64,000 bases of DNA from Antedon bifida (Eukaryota; Echinodermata; Crinoidea; Comatulida; Antedonidae). Every line of letters starts with the position of its first letter. Position 1 is the first letter of the stretch. The notes under the pieces are model-generated. The model was not told where the DNA came from. It made no database searches and saw only the letters and a list, made by a program, of their open reading frames with translations. Positions 63,279-64,000 of this stretch are shown here, in pieces. The DNA is taken from contig OY727095.1 in assembly GCA_963402885.1 (NCBI GenBank), positions 9,863,001-9,927,000 on the forward strand, read 5' to 3'. Both the position numbers and the translations under genes were made by a program.

Positions 63279-64000
63279 GTGAGTGTATTGATATTTCTAT
63301 CTTACGATGGGGGAGGCCATGGTCTTTTTAAAGGTGCAGTGTTCGGCGTATTAGGCCTGTTTAATAAAATCACGGAGAAATAAGTTAGGATTCTCCATGA
63401 TAAAATCTAAGTTAATACCGGTAGTTATATTATTATGCAATACAATTTAATTTGGTTGTATTTTTCCACGTAATCATGGATAACGCATTATTTTAACGCA
63501 GAGCACAATGCGAGAGAAAAATAATTGTTGATACTACTAGGCCTAAACCATGAAACAGCATATTTAATAAAATTTGATTTAAAGAGTAGACATTGAAAAA
63601 AACAATTGTATTATTTTAATTTACATTTTTGTTAATTGTAGGCATTTTAATACTTTGTTTCAACGTGTATTTTAATGGTTTTATTTTTATAACAAACTGG
63701 TTGAAAATTAAACCAGTTATTAATTCAGTGGAGTTAACAATGATATTGATAATAATTGTAAACTATTGTAAACTACAGTATATTCACCGCGTCGATACAT
63801 CAGAATATTTTTAAATACAATTTCACATTTTTGTAAATTTCTTTAGAGAATAAATCAAAAACCACAACATTCACCGGTTTTATATTAAAACTTCCGTAAT
63901 GCTATACATAATAGGTCTTATTAGCGTACCGGTACCTGATTTTAAAGTTAAAACCTTTGATTCCCTAGTTCAATTAACTCCATGTAGACATATTTGACCC

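Larger units (their letters stand above)
51987..64000. other. Right-hand 12 kb with no recognisable gene
   Basis: AT-rich, rich in AGGCCT motifs. Open frames here are short and none shows a domain. Noted inside: a possible exon at 52916-53030, a CCGAAATTCACG-type repeat near 53115-53150, a LINE-tail-like piece at 53370-53460, an AT-rich element at 55188-55476, a hairpin at 59842-59872, a G-run at 62377-62388 and a promoter-like cluster at 63093-63278. It may be regulatory or intronic DNA of a gene off the right edge. Confidence 0.6.

Overview
The window is AT-rich, intron-rich animal nuclear DNA. Coding exons are short with GT-AG borders, and introns and spacers are full of decayed transposons, MITE-like palindromes, tandem repeats and tRNA-derived SINE-like pieces. 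The palindrome TAGGCCTA and its core AGGCCT recur about forty times by eye. Together with gene content shared with vertebrates (SLC6, SLC27, TMEM141, stomatin), this points to a marine invertebrate deuterostome, perhaps an echinoderm. The species call is inference from style only.

Layout. (1) 163-11738, plus: the 3' half of a glycine-transporter-like SLC6 gene (copy 1). It carries in-frame deletions in two exons, an early stop in the last exon and kilobases of inserted retroelements, so it looks like a decaying duplicate; its first exons lie left of the window. (2) 13692-21575, plus: a second, apparently complete SLC6 gene (copy 2, 12 exons, about 632 residues). Introns of the two copies align in places, so they form a tandem duplication about 17.2 kb apart. 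(3) 22899-23858, minus: TMEM141, 4 exons, 138 residues. (4) 24237-31034, plus: a fatty acid transport protein / very-long-chain acyl-CoA synthetase of the SLC27A1/A4 type, 11 exons, 643 residues. It is divergent from TMEM141 across about 380 bp, probably a shared promoter region. (5) 31.6-35.46 kb: a large tandem array of palindromic units. (6) 36474-51986, minus: stomatin, 6 exons, 291 residues, with a 10.25-kb first intron full of repeats. (7) 51987-64000: no gene I can name, only a possible plus-strand exon near 52.9 kb and a TATA/CRE/E-box cluster with a splice donor near 63.1-63.3 kb.

The genes are not an operon. Three products are membrane proteins linked to transport or lipid (SLC6, SLC27, stomatin) and TMEM141 is an uncharacterised small membrane protein; I see no sign that the neighbourhood is functional. 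The most striking non-gene content is a 1.62-kb foldback transposon with a direct target repeat, carrying the same 21-bp minisatellite in both arms; the nested palindromic satellite at 31.6-35.46 kb; a tRNA-like gene with a rare AUC anticodon; and insertions that separate the two SLC6 copies. I found no wholly new gene system that the sequence alone can prove. All gene models rest on reading frames, splice-site phase and family recall; no search was run.
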